Origin: Virgibacillus oceani
Lineage (GTDB): Bacteria; Bacillota; Bacilli; Bacillales; Amphibacillaceae
Direction: 5' to 3'
NCBI RefSeq assembly: GCF_014638995.1
Contig: NZ_BMFR01000017.1
Span: forward strand, 1 to 64,000
Length of the DNA stretch: 64,000 nucleotides
Position 1 is the first letter of the stretch, and every line of letters starts with the position of its first letter. Below are positions 1-9,109 of the stretch, in pieces. The notes beneath the pieces are model-generated. The model saw only the letters and a list, made by a program, of their open reading frames with translations. It ran no database searches and was not told the origin of the DNA. The translations under genes and the position numbers were made by a program.

Positions 1-69
1 GCAGTTAAGCTCTTCAGCGCCGATGGTAGTTGGGGCTTTGCCCCTGCAAGAGTAGGACGCCGCCAGGCA
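1..69 (+). rRNA. rrf: 5S ribosomal RNA, 3' part
   Basis: The window opens inside a 5S rRNA. The segment around 1-60 matches the conserved 3' half of Bacillaceae 5S rRNA, including the GCGCCGATGGTAGT segment and the AGAGTAGGACGCCGCCAGGC tail. The 5' part lies outside the window. A terminator follows directly, so this is the last gene of an rRNA operon, consistent with the rrn operon that precedes ctsR in Bacillus. Confidence 0.93.
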
Positions 70-78
70 AAAAGATTT

Positions 79-109
79 AAGCTAAGATCTCATGATCTTA
101 GCTTTTTTT
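79..109 (+). terminator. Rho-independent terminator of the rRNA operon
   Basis: Perfect 11-bp inverted repeat (79-89 and 94-104) with a 4-nt loop, followed by a run of T. The group II intron begins within a couple of bases of the T-run, the arrangement expected for class C introns, which insert after terminator hairpins. Confidence 0.93.
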
Positions 110-110
110 A

Positions 111-1247
111 GTGTGCCAGGCATGCACACATTCTCTAGGGTTAGAGTCCCGAACCGTGAAGGCAGTAGTAGCGGTTAGCTAAAGACAAGGGTTTCTGGGG
201 TGATCCAGAATCTGAAGGAAGTCCGAGGCAAATCTCCGCCCTGAGGAACACGAACTTCATAGAAGGCTAGGTGTATTTGGGAGAAACTGCATAACAAGTT
301 AAAGCCCTTACTGCCGAAGGATACACGAAGTAAATGGAGTGGGGATATGGAGAGGAAGAATGCGTGCTTACCCTGGGAGGTCTGATAGGAGTGCGGTGCA
401 CACGCCGTAACCGAACATGCGAATGTTCGCTGAACTATCAGAAGTCAGCCGAAGCTGTAGTATTGAATAGCTCTAGACTATTCAAGAAGGGCTGAATCAT
501 TTAAGAAGAATTGTCACTTTGCGTACGTAATGCTTGATGAAGCAGAAACATGAAACCTTCCTAATGGAGGAAACGGTGAATCCCGTGGGGGACATTAGAA
601 GGGCTGAAAGTTATTGCCACACAAGAAGATTGAACAATTCACGCAGGAGTTAGATATCATGTTGGAACAAATCTTATCACGGGAAAATTTAACACTCGCA
701 TTAAAACGTGTGGAACGTAATAAAGGGAGTCATGGCGTAGATGAGATGCCCGTACAAAACCTACGAACGTATGTCATGGAACACTGGACTGCCCTGCGAG
801 AGGAACTTCAGAAGGGAACCTATTATCCTCAACCTGTTCGTCGTGTCGAAATCCCGAAACCGAACGGCGGGAAGAGGAAGTTAGGTATCCCCACCGTGCT
901 GGACAGATTCATCCAACAGGCAATTGCACAAGTTCTCACCAAGGAATATGACCCAACGTTCTCGAAACACAGTTATGGATTCCGTCCAAACAAACGTGGA
1001 CATGATGCGGTAAGGGAAGCAAGAAGTTATATTAAGCAAGGTTATCGCTGGGTTATTGATATGGATTTGGAGAAATTTTTCGATAAAGTAAACCATGACA
1101 GATTAATGCGTACCTTGAGCAAGCGAATTCAAGATTCGAACGTGTTGAAATTAATCCGCAGATATCTGCAAGCAGGTATCATGGAAGACGGAACCGTACG
1201 TACGGTGGTGTGAGAGGTCGGAGGTTAGTCACCTCCTCCTACTCGAT
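111..1247 (+). mobile_element. Group II intron, class C-like, internally deleted
   Basis: It starts with a GTGTG 5' end right after the terminator T-run. About 500 nt of structured RNA sequence (domains I-IV) precede an ltrA-type reverse transcriptase ORF at 614. The 3' end (about 1211-1247) is a domain VI-like stem, GGTCGGAGG paired with CCTCCTCC, ending in CTCGAT. Most of domain V and the second half of the RT ORF are missing. The junction near 1195-1207 has the overlapping string CGTACG, which occurs both in the RT reading frame and in typical domain V. The element should be unable to splice or move by itself. Class assignment rests on target site and sequence recall, not on a folded model. 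Confidence 0.83.
614..1213 (+). pseudogene. ltrA: Group II intron reverse transcriptase/maturase, C-terminally truncated
   Basis: Codes for 199 aa from a TTG start. Intact class C maturases are roughly 420 aa. The N-terminal RT region is clear: the YGFRPNKR motif, then VIDMDLEKFFD with the first catalytic Asp, then NHDRLM. The YADD catalytic motif, thumb and maturase domain are gone because the frame runs into the intron's 3' RNA domains and stops at 1211-1213. It cannot be an active RT. Its position inside intron domain IV is the normal one. Confidence 0.88.
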
Positions 1248-1317
1248 TGTTTATAAAATTTAAATGTTGTGATATCAAAACCTCTAATATATCCTGGTCC
1301 AGCTTCAGTACTAAATA

Positions 1318-1492
1318 CATGAAGGACTCTCACCTTTGTACGTTAACGACAACGACAATTCCCCCCAAGCTTATCGCATTTCCTTTATTCTGCTGCAAAG
1401 GTAGAACATTCGACTAGAAACGCTACTTTGCGGGGAATGACCAAATCACCCTGCATTGCAGGATGGGAGGAGTACACCTAAACGGACGCCAG
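1318..1492. repeat. Dispersed intergenic repeat, copy A (diverged)
   Basis: Noncoding segment that aligns over about 150 nt with 63177-63383. Shared blocks, in order, are ATGAA..CTCACCT, GTACG.TAA, TTTCCTTTAT, GGTAG.A, CGC.ACTTTGCG, CACCCTGCAT and CTAAACGG. On the opposite strand the shared core folds as a small hairpin around CGCAAAGT. I do not recognise the family. It could be the decayed end of an insertion sequence or a structured RNA element. It lies between the group II intron and gene debris. Confidence 0.6.
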
Positions 1493-1510
1493 AAATTTTC
1501 ATATGCTTAA

Positions 1511-1841
1511 TTACACCAATAAGGAACCAATGGTAAACCCACTTTTCACATATTCCCTGATTTTCTTCCATTCATTATTTTCTTTATGGAAGGTTTCCAT
1601 GAATAATAACTTTGTATCAGTTAATTCATGATCAACTTCAAAACGTACCCAAAATACTGCAACACCTTCCTGATTCTTATTAACCTCTATTAAGATATCC
1701 TCAAAATACCATTTTGGGTTTCTGCCATTATATATTTTAAAAGCTTGTTCCCAACCCTTTTTGGCAGTTTCGTGACCCCAGTCGTCAGGTATCTAAATTT
1801 GCCCACCTAACCTTTATATCCTTTGAAAAATGACTTGCCAT
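1511..1841 (-). pseudogene. Frameshifted small protein gene, unknown function
   Basis: On the minus strand an ATG at 1841 opens an 18-codon frame that stops early. A one-base shift near 1788 joins it to an open frame coding for about 90 residues rich in W, F and charged residues (contains GWEQAFKIYNG and FWVRFEVDHE) that ends with TAA at 1511. The reconstructed product would be about 110 aa. The mixed beta-like pattern could suit an NTF2-like or similar small fold, but I do not recognise the family. It lies downstream of the collapsed NUDIX gene in a degraded stretch. Confidence 0.5.
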
Positions 1842-1869
1842 GTTTGAGGTATTGCAGCTATTCCGTGTT

Positions 1870-2137
1870 TTAACCACCCTCCTCATTAAAAACAGCAGCT
1901 TTAGTGGGATCTTTTAAAAATTCAAAAAGCATATATATTTGTGACGCAGTGTTTCTCCCTTTAGAGGTGGGTAAATTATCCTCAGAAAAAAAGTTAATAT
2001 CCTTTGTTCCTAAGCCAACACTTGCTGCACCGCCAACTATCTCGCACCGTTCCATATCAAATGGATCCTTTGAGAAAGCAAGTCCCGATTGAGATAGTGC
2101 CTGTATTTTTTTTGCCCATTCTAACCATTTAAGGCTA
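1870..2137 (-). pseudogene. NUDIX hydrolase, internally deleted
   Basis: The minus-strand frame begins with KWLEWAKKIQALSQSGLAFS and KDPFDMER, the typical N-terminal Nudix_N domain. It passes at once into EIVGGAASVGLGTKDINFF and then LPTSKGRNTASQIYMLFEFL, which resembles the C-terminal third of the same family. The central catalytic NUDIX box (GX5EX7REUXEEXGU) and the core sheet are missing. No clear start codon remains, since the frame starts right behind the stop of the neighbouring gene at 2139. Read as a collapsed pseudogene whose two ends were joined by an internal deletion. Family assignment is from recall of related proteins. Confidence 0.62.
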
Positions 2138-2138
2138 A

Positions 2139-3065
2139 TTAATTTGAAACACCTTCTATTCTATCAAAACTCCTTAATGTAAGAAGATTTCTTAGAGTTA
2201 TGTAACCTTTCCACTCATTTTTAGCGTGATTCCATTCTTCATCGTACTGCCCAAACCATGACCAATTTGGATTCCAGCTGCCTTCACTCGTAAAATTGTT
2301 AATGACATAATCAAGGTTTTCTTCCATCTCTTCCTTCACAAACTTATAAAACGGTGAATCTGGGCTTAAGCAAACATGTAAAGGTGTAATACCATAGTCA
2401 CTCCATTTGCTTTTATCGAAATTTGTTATCGCTACTGACTTTTCAAGACATTGTAGAATAGTTTCAGCAATTGATGGAGGTGCGGTATCCAATAGTCGCT
2501 GATAACAAGCAAAATCATGCATTTCGATTTGTTCCGGCAGTTCCGTTAATTCATCAAGTGCCAGTAAATTTATCATATCTAAAAAGTCCTTGGATACTAG
2601 ACTATTGTAGAGATTGAAATAACTTGCAATTTCAGCACTGGGATTTGCCCAAGTATCCTCTACACCACATCTGTTCTTTTCTATATCGAAATGCCACCAA
2701 GGTGCATGAGCGAATTCATTAACTTCTTTTGGTACTGCATGCCATCTTCGCTCATCTTCATCATAATTCGTTAATAAATAGTTTATAGCCTGGTTAACGA
2801 TTGCGTGGTCGGTATGCAGGTTGATTTCCTTTGCGTATTGCATGCCAATTGTTGTAGCCATTGGTGAGGAGTTCGGCAATCTGAAATCCGGTTCTATAGC
2901 ATTTCCAAATCCGCCATCATTATTTTGAAACTTTTTCAGTTCTTTTGCGACTTCTTCCGGGTCACCGGATTCAAAGTGAAAATCAAATAGTGCTTTATCA
3001 ATGTATCGTGCCTGTGTTTTTATAAAATTCTTAGCGAGATTAAATTGTTCTCTGGATAACTTCAC
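2139..3065 (-). CDS. Terpenoid-cyclase-like toroid protein, function unknown
   Basis: 308 aa from a GTG start at 3065, chosen because AAGGAG lies 8 nt upstream; an ATG further upstream (3110) lacks a good ribosome binding site. No signal peptide or membrane segment is seen. A motif near residue 50, KFQNNDGGFGN, resembles the QxxDGGFG repeats of prenyltransferase/squalene-oxidase alpha/alpha toroids, and several Trp-rich helices follow (APWWHF, WNPNWSWFGQYDEEW). Related uncharacterised proteins occur in Bacillus. No catalytic residues can be assigned. It lies on the minus strand, convergent with the debris at 1511-2137 and divergent from the MgtC-family gene. Confidence 0.65.
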   Translation of the reverse strand: MKLSREQFNLAKNFIKTQARYIDKALFDFHFESGDPEEVAKELKKFQNNDGGFGNAIEPDFRLPNSSPMATTIGMQYAKEINLHTDHAIVNQAINYLLTNYDEDERRWHAVPKEVNEFAHAPWWHFDIEKNRCGVEDTWANPSAEIASYFNLYNSLVSKDFLDMINLLALDELTELPEQIEMHDFACYQRLLDTAPPSIAETILQCLEKSVAITNFDKSKWSDYGITPLHVCLSPDSPFYKFVKEEMEENLDYVINNFTSEGSWNPNWSWFGQYDEEWNHAKNEWKGYITLRNLLTLRSFDRIEGVSN

Positions 3066-3253
3066 ATGTATCAGCTCCTTATAACATTTCCTATTTATTA
3101 AGTTCTTCATTAACAGGTGAAATCCTTTAACTGGCTTATAAAATTCCTGTGAATATCATATACATGTAAGCTATATGGCTAATTTTTTTGCTATATAATT
3201 TTACTTATATCATGTAAAATAAACTATTACATAGAAATGAGAGGGTGCGGAAA

Positions 3254-3952
3254 ATGGTGGAGCATATTGATGAACTAATGGGTGAGCACTATTTGTTAAT
3301 TATGGTGCGTGTACTCATTGCCTTAGTATTGTCCGGTGTTATCGGTTTCGAACGGGAGCTGAAGAATCATTCGGCTGGATTTCGCACACATATCTTAGTG
3401 GGAATTGGATCATGTTTGATGATGTTATTATCGCTGTATGGATTTGAAGCATATATTGATAAATATGATAATGTCCGATTTGACCCTGCGCGGATTCCGT
3501 CATATGTTATTAGTGGAATTGGGTTTCTTGGTGCAGGAACCATTATGGTTTATGGTGGAACTATTCGCGGATTAACAACAGCTGCTTCTATTTGGGCAGT
3601 TGCTGGACTTGGCCTGGTTGTTGGTGCTGGAATGTATGCTACAGCAGTGTTTACTACGTTGGTTATATTATTAAGTCTCGTTTTTCTAAATAACTTTGAG
3701 AAATTGTTTACCAAAGGAAGCTCCTCTACAATTATTGAAATTGTTGCATCGCCAAACTTACGAATTACTAACATTGTTAAAGTATTGGAGTCGTATAATA
3801 TAAACTTGAAAAAGGTCGAGATCGTAAAAGTTGAAAATGATTTAAGAAACATTTTTATAAAGATTGATAGAGATATAAAAATCGACCGAATTGTATTGTT
3901 TGAGGAAATATCAAAAATTGATCATGTGAGAAATATTACAGAAAGAAGCTAA
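3254..3952 (+). CDS. MgtC/SapB-family membrane protein
   Basis: 232 aa from ATG 3254, preceded by AGAGGG at good spacing; a GTG three codons earlier is less likely. The N-terminal 150 residues hold four or more hydrophobic segments with MgtC-family signatures: GFERELKNHSAGFRTHILVG, GIGFLGAGTIM and GLTTAASIWAVAGLGLVVGAG. The C-terminal 80 residues form a soluble ACT-like domain. MgtC proteins are linked to growth at low Mg2+ and, in pathogens, to modulation of the F-ATPase. In Bacillus the role is less clear. Monocistronic, with a hairpin just after the stop. Confidence 0.87.
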   Translation: MVEHIDELMGEHYLLIMVRVLIALVLSGVIGFERELKNHSAGFRTHILVGIGSCLMMLLSLYGFEAYIDKYDNVRFDPARIPSYVISGIGFLGAGTIMVYGGTIRGLTTAASIWAVAGLGLVVGAGMYATAVFTTLVILLSLVFLNNFEKLFTKGSSSTIIEIVASPNLRITNIVKVLESYNINLKKVEIVKVENDLRNIFIKIDRDIKIDRIVLFEEISKIDHVRNITERS

Positions 3953-3960
3953 CCATCAAG

Positions 3961-3996
3961 GGCCCCCGCAGACGATTGTTTGTGAGGGGCCATTTA
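3961..3996 (+). terminator. Hairpin downstream of the mgtC-like gene
   Basis: GGCCCC at 3961-3966 pairs with GGGGCC at 3986-3991, with extra imperfect pairs inside. The following T-run is short (ATTTAAC), so termination strength is uncertain. Confidence 0.5.
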
Positions 3997-4080
3997 ACAA
4001 TTCTTATGTAAAATGGCCGGATGAACAAAAGTGTGTTTCAATTTTCCCCACTTTGTCTAAAATATGTAGGGACAATGTAT

Positions 4081-4108
4081 TTGCATCTCTCCGAATATGT
4101 CGTATAAT
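4081..4108 (+). promoter_or_regulatory. SigA promoter of the ctsR operon
   Basis: TTGCAT (4081-4086), a 16-nt spacer and TATAAT (4103-4108). The predicted transcription start falls at the CtsR operator just downstream, as expected for CtsR-repressed clp promoters. Confidence 0.8.
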
Positions 4109-4116
4109 ATTAATAA

Positions 4117-4139
4117 AGTCAAAGATAGTCAAAGTCAAA
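4117..4139 (+). promoter_or_regulatory. CtsR operator (heptad direct repeats)
   Basis: Two AGTCAAA heptads (4117-4123 and 4127-4133) separated by GAT, followed directly by a further GTCAAA (4134-4139). The known CtsR consensus is RGTCAAANANRGTCAAA. The third half-repeat is extra. Its place over the transcription start implies repression of the operon by its own first gene product. Confidence 0.9.
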
Positions 4140-4205
4140 ATAATACTATATTTTATTAAAGGAAAATAAGGCTAATAAATCGAATAAAGGAGAGGAGGGT
4201 GGAGT

Positions 4206-4673
4206 ATGGGCAATATTTCAGACATTATTGAACAGCATTTAAAGCAAATACTTCAAAAAGCGGCTCAAGACGCTATTGAGATTAAACGAAGTGAAATAGC
4301 CGATCAGTTTCAATGTGTACCATCGCAAATTAATTATGTGATTAATACACGATTTACCGTGGAAAAGGGATATATAGTGGAGAGTAAACGTGGCGGCGGC
4401 GGATATATTCGGATTATTCGTATTAAGCATCAGGATAAAGCTGAATTGATTGATGAAATTATTGAAATGATTAATCCTACCATAACACAGCAGGCAGCTG
4501 TAGATGTTTTAGAACGATTATTGGAGGAAAAGTTAATTACCGAACGGGAAGCAAAGCTAATTGCCAGTGCGATTGGACGTAATACATTAGCATTTCAGCT
4601 CCCATTACGAGATGAAGTTCGTGCTCGTATCTTAACCGCGATGTTAAGCACGTTAAAATATTTAAATAAGTAG
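4206..4673 (+). CDS. ctsR: Transcriptional repressor of class III heat-shock genes
   Basis: 155 aa, full length for the family. An N-terminal winged helix-turn-helix (about 25-72) contains Arg62 followed by GGGGYIRI, the glycine-rich wing that reads the heptad operator. In Bacillus, the kinase McsB targets CtsR arginines in this region. The C-terminal half is the dimerisation domain. First gene of ctsR-mcsA-mcsB-clpC. The operator at 4117-4139 indicates autoregulation. Strong ribosome binding site GGAGAGGAGGGTGG before ATG. Confidence 0.97.
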   Translation: MGNISDIIEQHLKQILQKAAQDAIEIKRSEIADQFQCVPSQINYVINTRFTVEKGYIVESKRGGGGYIRIIRIKHQDKAELIDEIIEMINPTITQQAAVDVLERLLEEKLITEREAKLIASAIGRNTLAFQLPLRDEVRARILTAMLSTLKYLNK

Positions 4674-4688
4674 GAGGGGGAAATAGTT

Positions 4689-5225
4689 ATGGAATGTCAG
4701 GAATGCCAGGAACGGCCAGCCACACTTCATTTTACACAGGTTATGAATGGTACGAAAAAGGAAGTTCATGTGTGTGAAGTGTGTGCTAAGGAAAAGGGCT
4801 ATATGACGTATCCCGAGGAAGGTTATTCCCTTCATAATCTATTAACGGATTTATTTAATTTTGAATCCGTACCACTTGGAAATACAAATGGTGATACATT
4901 TAGGCAGACAAAGGAACTGCAATGTCCCCAATGCAAAATGACCTTCACTGAATTTAAGCGAATAGGAAAATTTGGCTGTGCAACATGTTATCATACATTT
5001 TCTGACAGATTGGATCCAGTTTTCCGCCGTGTTCATAGTGGTAATACAAAGCATCATGGTAAAATCCCGACACGTAAAGGCGGCGACTTGCATGCTAAAA
5101 AGCAAGTGGAAAGCTTAAAAACAGAGTTAAAAAACTTAATTGAAAATGAAGCGTTTGAAAAGGCTGCAACTGTTAGGGATCAAATTAAGGAAATAGAAAA
5201 GCAGATGCGGGGTGATGATGCATGA
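4689..5225 (+). CDS. mcsA: Activator of protein-arginine kinase McsB
   Basis: 178 aa. Four CxxC pairs (Cys3/6, 29/32, 79/82, 97/100) form two zinc-binding modules. A C-terminal UVR motif (about 135-175) with the sequence [17 protein letters not shown] follows. McsA binds and activates McsB and helps deliver CtsR and damaged proteins to ClpCP. The zinc/thiol centres make it responsive to metal and oxidative stress in B. subtilis. It starts 15 nt after ctsR and its last codons overlap the mcsB start by 4 nt, suggesting translational coupling. Confidence 0.96.
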   Translation: MECQECQERPATLHFTQVMNGTKKEVHVCEVCAKEKGYMTYPEEGYSLHNLLTDLFNFESVPLGNTNGDTFRQTKELQCPQCKMTFTEFKRIGKFGCATCYHTFSDRLDPVFRRVHSGNTKHHGKIPTRKGGDLHAKKQVESLKTELKNLIENEAFEKAATVRDQIKEIEKQMRGDDA

Positions 5226-6286
5226 CGTTACAACAATTTATGAATGAAGCAATTAGCCCTTGGATGCGTGAGGATGGGCCTGATAGTGATATTGTTTTAA
5301 GCAGCAGAATTCGCCTGGCACGAAATTTCGCTGAAGCATCGTTTCCGCTTATAGCCAAGCAGGAGGTTCTTGAAGAAATAAAGGTGTTTTTTCAAAAAGA
5401 ATATGAACATCAATCGTTTCAAGATTATCAGGATTTTGCTTTTGTACCGATACGCGGGCTGTCACCAGTTGAGAAGCGTGTTCTAGTCGAAAAACATTTG
5501 ATTAGCCCACATTTAGCCAAGCATGCGGAATCAGCTGCAACGCTTATTTCAGAGAATGAGCAAGTCTCCGTTATGATAAATGAAGAGGATCATATACGAA
5601 TTCAGATGTATTTTCCAGGCTTTCAATTAAACAAGGCACTTAAAAAGGCGTTTGAATTTGATGATTGGCTGGAGGAAAAAGTTAATTACGCATTCGATGA
5701 AACAAGAGGCTATTTAACAAGCTGTCCAACTAATGTTGGTACAGGGATGCGCGCATCGGTTATGATGCACTTGCCTGCATTAGCAATTACTGGGCAACTG
5801 AATAGAATGATTCCAGCAATTAATCAATTAGGTCTTGTTGTAAGAGGAATTTATGGTGAAGGCAGTGAAGCGGTAGGAAATGTATTTCAAATCTCTAACC
5901 AAATAACCTTAGGAAAATCAGAGGAAGATATTGTAGAAGATTTACAAAGTGTTGTAAAGCAATTAATTGAACATGAACGAAAAGCACGAAGCCGATTGGT
6001 GGACCAGTCGGGTACACAGTTAGAAGATCGCATCTATCGTTCCTACGGTGTATTAGAATACAGCAGAATAATAGAGTCAATGGAAGCAGCTAAATGTTTA
6101 TCCAATGTTCGCTTGGGAATTGATTTGGGTATTATTAAAAACGTATCCAGACATATACTTAATGAACTAATGATTCTTACACAACCGGGTTTCCTTCAGC
6201 AGTATGCGAAGAAGACCTTAACAGCAAATGAACGTGATGTATTGCGTGCTTCACTAATACGTGAACGATTACAATTAGAAAAATAG
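5222..6286 (+). CDS. mcsB: Protein-arginine kinase
   Basis: 354 aa with the phosphagen-kinase catalytic fold. Visible motifs are [11 protein letters not shown] (about 26-36, nucleotide-binding arginines), NEEDH (120-124) and [14 protein letters not shown] with Cys168 near the active site. McsB phosphorylates arginine residues, marking proteins for ClpCP degradation and inactivating CtsR. Starts with ATG overlapping the mcsA stop (ATGA). Length and motifs match the family fully, so it should be active. Confidence 0.97.
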   Translation: MTLQQFMNEAISPWMREDGPDSDIVLSSRIRLARNFAEASFPLIAKQEVLEEIKVFFQKEYEHQSFQDYQDFAFVPIRGLSPVEKRVLVEKHLISPHLAKHAESAATLISENEQVSVMINEEDHIRIQMYFPGFQLNKALKKAFEFDDWLEEKVNYAFDETRGYLTSCPTNVGTGMRASVMMHLPALAITGQLNRMIPAINQLGLVVRGIYGEGSEAVGNVFQISNQITLGKSEEDIVEDLQSVVKQLIEHERKARSRLVDQSGTQLEDRIYRSYGVLEYSRIIESMEAAKCLSNVRLGIDLGIIKNVSRHILNELMILTQPGFLQQYAKKTLTANERDVLRASLIRERLQLEK

Positions 6287-6302
6287 ATAGGAGGAACACT
6301 AT

Positions 6303-8729
6303 ATGATGTTTGGACGTTTTACAGAAAGAGCACAAAAGGTTTTAGCTTTATCCCAAGAAGAAGCGGTCAGACTTGGCCATAACAATATAGGAACCGAACA
6401 TATTTTATTAGGGCTTGTTCGTGAAGGGGAAGGAATCGCTGCTAAAGCACTGCAATCGTTAGGTTTAGAAGTTGGGAAGATTCAAGAAGAAGTCGAACAG
6501 TTAATTGGTGTTGGAAAACAAGCAATGCAAACAATCCATTATACACCACGTGCAAAGAAAGTAGTGGAGTTATCACAGGACGAGGCAAGAAAATTAGGGC
6601 ATTCTTACGTCGGAACCGAACATATTTTATTAGGCTTAATTCGTGAAGGAGAAGGGGTTGCAGCACGTGTTTTAAGCAATTTAGGTGTTAGTCTAAATAA
6701 AGCCAGACAACAGGTTCTCCAGCTTTTAGGCAGCAATGAGTCACAAGCTGGAAGACAAGGACGAAACCAATCCACGAGTGCGAATACACCAACACTTGAT
6801 TCACTTGCAAGGGATCTTACAACAATAGCTAAAGAAGGGAACATTGATCCTGTAATTGGCCGCAGCAAGGAAATTGAACGCGTTATTCAAGTGTTAAGCA
6901 GAAGAACGAAGAACAATCCAGTATTGATCGGGGAACCAGGTGTAGGTAAAACAGCTGTTGCCGAGGGGCTTGCACAGCAAATAGTAAACAATGAGGTCCC
7001 GGAAACGCTGCGTGATAAACGTGTAATGACATTAGATATGGGGACGGTTGTCGCTGGGACGAAATATCGCGGTGAATTCGAGGATCGCCTTAAAAAGGTT
7101 ATGGAAGAAATCCGTCAGGCAGGAAATATTATTTTATTCATCGATGAGCTTCATACATTGATTGGTGCAGGAGGAGCTGAAGGTGCAATTGATGCTTCAA
7201 ATATATTAAAACCGTCACTTGCTCGCGGCGAATTGCAATGTATTGGTGCTACAACACTTGATGAATACCGTAAATATATTGAAAAGGATGCAGCATTAGA
7301 GCGCAGATTCCAGCCGATTCAAGTGGATGAACCTACACTTGAAGAAACAATCCAAATTTTAAAAGGACTCCGTGATCGTTATGAAGCGCATCACCGTGTA
7401 ACCATTACGGATGAAGCGGTTGATGCTGCAGCCAATTTGTCTGATCGCTATATTACGGATCGTTTTTTACCAGACAAAGCTATCGATTTAATAGATGAAG
7501 CAGGATCTAAGGTACGATTGCGTTCGTATACTGTTCCGCCTAATCTGAAAGAATTGGAGCAAAAGTTAGAAGAAGTGCGAAAGGAAAAAGATGCAGCAGT
7601 ACAAAGTCAGGAATTTGAAAAAGCTGCCTCATTACGTGACTCTGAACAGCGGTTACGTGAAGAACTGGAAACGACGAAAAATCAATGGAAAGAAAAGCAG
7701 GGCCAAGAAAACTCTGAAGTTACCGTTGAAGATATTGCGAATGTCGTCTCAACATGGACTGGTGTACCGGTATCTAAATTGACAAAAGATGAAACAGAGC
7801 GCTTGTTAAACATGGAAGAAGTTTTACACAATCGTGTAATTGGCCAAGGAGAAGCGGTGAAAGCCGTATCAAAAGCAATTCGCCGTGCGCGTGCTGGCCT
7901 AAAGGATCCAAAACGCCCAATTGGTTCGTTTATTTTCCTAGGACCAACCGGTGTCGGAAAAACAGAGCTGGCAAGAGCACTTGCAGAAGCAATGTTTGAG
8001 GATGAGGACGCAATAATCCGTATTGATATGTCTGAGTACATGGAGAAGCATTCCACCTCCCGATTGGTTGGATCACCTCCAGGATACGTTGGTTATGAAG
8101 AGGGCGGACAGCTTACGGAAAAAGTACGCAGAAAGCCATATTCAGTTGTACTGCTTGATGAGGTTGAAAAGGCACATCCAGAAGTGTTTAATATCCTTCT
8201 CCAAGTATTAGAGGATGGCCGATTAACAGATTCCAAAGGCAGGGTTGTTGATTTCCGCAATACTGTATTAATAATGACGTCAAATGTTGGAGCCAGTGAG
8301 TTAAAACGTAATAAATACGTTGGTTTTAACCTTGGAGAAGAGGGCAAGGAATACAGCGATATGAAATCCAAAGTAATGGAAGAATTAAAGAAAGCCTTCC
8401 GTCCAGAATTCTTAAATCGGATTGATGAAACAATTGTGTTCCATTCCTTAGAGAAAAAACATATGAAGAACATTGTTTCATTAATGGTCCAGCAATTACA
8501 GCGACGTCTGAGGGAACAGGATATTGATTTTTCATTAACAGATAAAGCCTTGGAAAAAATTGCTAGTGAGGGCTTTGATCCTGAATACGGTGCAAGGCCG
8601 TTGCGCAGATCGATCCAAAAAAATGTCGAGGATTTGCTGTCTGAAGAATTACTGAAGGAAACAATCGCCAAAGGCCAAAAAGTAAAAATTGGATTAAACA
8701 ATAAAGGAGAATTTATTGTTTTAGCTTAG
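6303..8729 (+). CDS. clpC: AAA+ unfoldase ClpC
   Basis: 808 aa. Two Clp N-terminal repeats (about 1-145), a first AAA+ module with Walker A GEPGVGKT (210-217) and Walker B ILFIDELH, and a middle coiled coil with a UVR-like stretch ([10 protein letters not shown]) that binds adaptors. The second AAA+ module has GPTGVGKT and [11 protein letters not shown]. The loop KYVGFNLG carries the hydrophobic tripeptide that docks on ClpP. ClpC unfolds arginine-phosphorylated and adaptor-delivered substrates for ClpP. AGGAGG precedes the ATGATG start, so either Met may be used. Last gene of the CtsR operon; a terminator follows. Confidence 0.97.
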   Translation: MMFGRFTERAQKVLALSQEEAVRLGHNNIGTEHILLGLVREGEGIAAKALQSLGLEVGKIQEEVEQLIGVGKQAMQTIHYTPRAKKVVELSQDEARKLGHSYVGTEHILLGLIREGEGVAARVLSNLGVSLNKARQQVLQLLGSNESQAGRQGRNQSTSANTPTLDSLARDLTTIAKEGNIDPVIGRSKEIERVIQVLSRRTKNNPVLIGEPGVGKTAVAEGLAQQIVNNEVPETLRDKRVMTLDMGTVVAGTKYRGEFEDRLKKVMEEIRQAGNIILFIDELHTLIGAGGAEGAIDASNILKPSLARGELQCIGATTLDEYRKYIEKDAALERRFQPIQVDEPTLEETIQILKGLRDRYEAHHRVTITDEAVDAAANLSDRYITDRFLPDKAIDLIDEAGSKVRLRSYTVPPNLKELEQKLEEVRKEKDAAVQSQEFEKAASLRDSEQRLREELETTKNQWKEKQGQENSEVTVEDIANVVSTWTGVPVSKLTKDETERLLNMEEVLHNRVIGQGEAVKAVSKAIRRARAGLKDPKRPIGSFIFLGPTGVGKTELARALAEAMFEDEDAIIRIDMSEYMEKHSTSRLVGSPPGYVGYEEGGQLTEKVRRKPYSVVLLDEVEKAHPEVFNILLQVLEDGRLTDSKGRVVDFRNTVLIMTSNVGASELKRNKYVGFNLGEEGKEYSDMKSKVMEELKKAFRPEFLNRIDETIVFHSLEKKHMKNIVSLMVQQLQRRLREQDIDFSLTDKALEKIASEGFDPEYGARPLRRSIQKNVEDLLSEELLKETIAKGQKVKIGLNNKGEFIVLA

Positions 8730-8763
8730 AAAAACAGATTTTGCTAGTCACAATTAGCGGAAG

Positions 8764-8796
8764 AAAGCCAGTAGGAAGCACCCTGCTGGCTTTTTG
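8764..8796 (+). terminator. Terminator after clpC
   Basis: 11-bp stem AAGCCAGTAGG (8765-8775) with CCTGCTGGCTT (8782-8792), containing one GU pair, then TTT. It separates the clpC operon from radA. Confidence 0.88.
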
Positions 8797-9109
8797 CAAA
8801 TTACCAAAGGAATCGTATCAATGTTAATGTAAGAGTAGCGTTTCTAATATTTCTCTTCATTCTCTTACGAAGCATGCCAAACTGTAAGCCGGGTAAACAA
8901 GGACACGGATGGGATGCAAGAAATAGCAGCCCAGGCACAAACCTGGCAGTTTAATACCCATTTGTTAAGCTTGACTGCTGACTCACGGGTTCCTCCTGCT
9001 AAATGTGGCATAGATATGGAAAATTATTTATAAAATTGATAGATTGTTGTAACTTTGACGTTATGTATTTCGTATATAATAAAGGATAAGCTGAAAGGGT
9101 TGGATTGAA
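8797..9109. other. clpC-radA intergenic region with a nested inverted repeat
   Basis: About 310 nt without a gene. Nested complementary segments are visible: ATGCCA (8875) with TGGCAT (9006), AACAA..ATGGG (8896-8913) with CCCATTTGTT (8957-8966), and CCAGG (8931) with CCTGG (8942). They could form one extended stem-loop of about 137 nt. A TATAAT at 9075-9080 may be the radA -10, but TTGACG lies only 14 nt upstream, so the promoter is uncertain. Confidence 0.45.

Noticed and set aside
111..613. A tRNA or small RNA cluster after the 5S rRNA
   Set aside because: No cloverleaf or TPsiC-like segment was found; the sequence fits a group II intron 5' region.
8093..8701. Long antisense ORF (202 codons) within clpC
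   Set aside because: A shadow of the strongly coding clpC frame, with no ribosome binding site or recognisable protein features.
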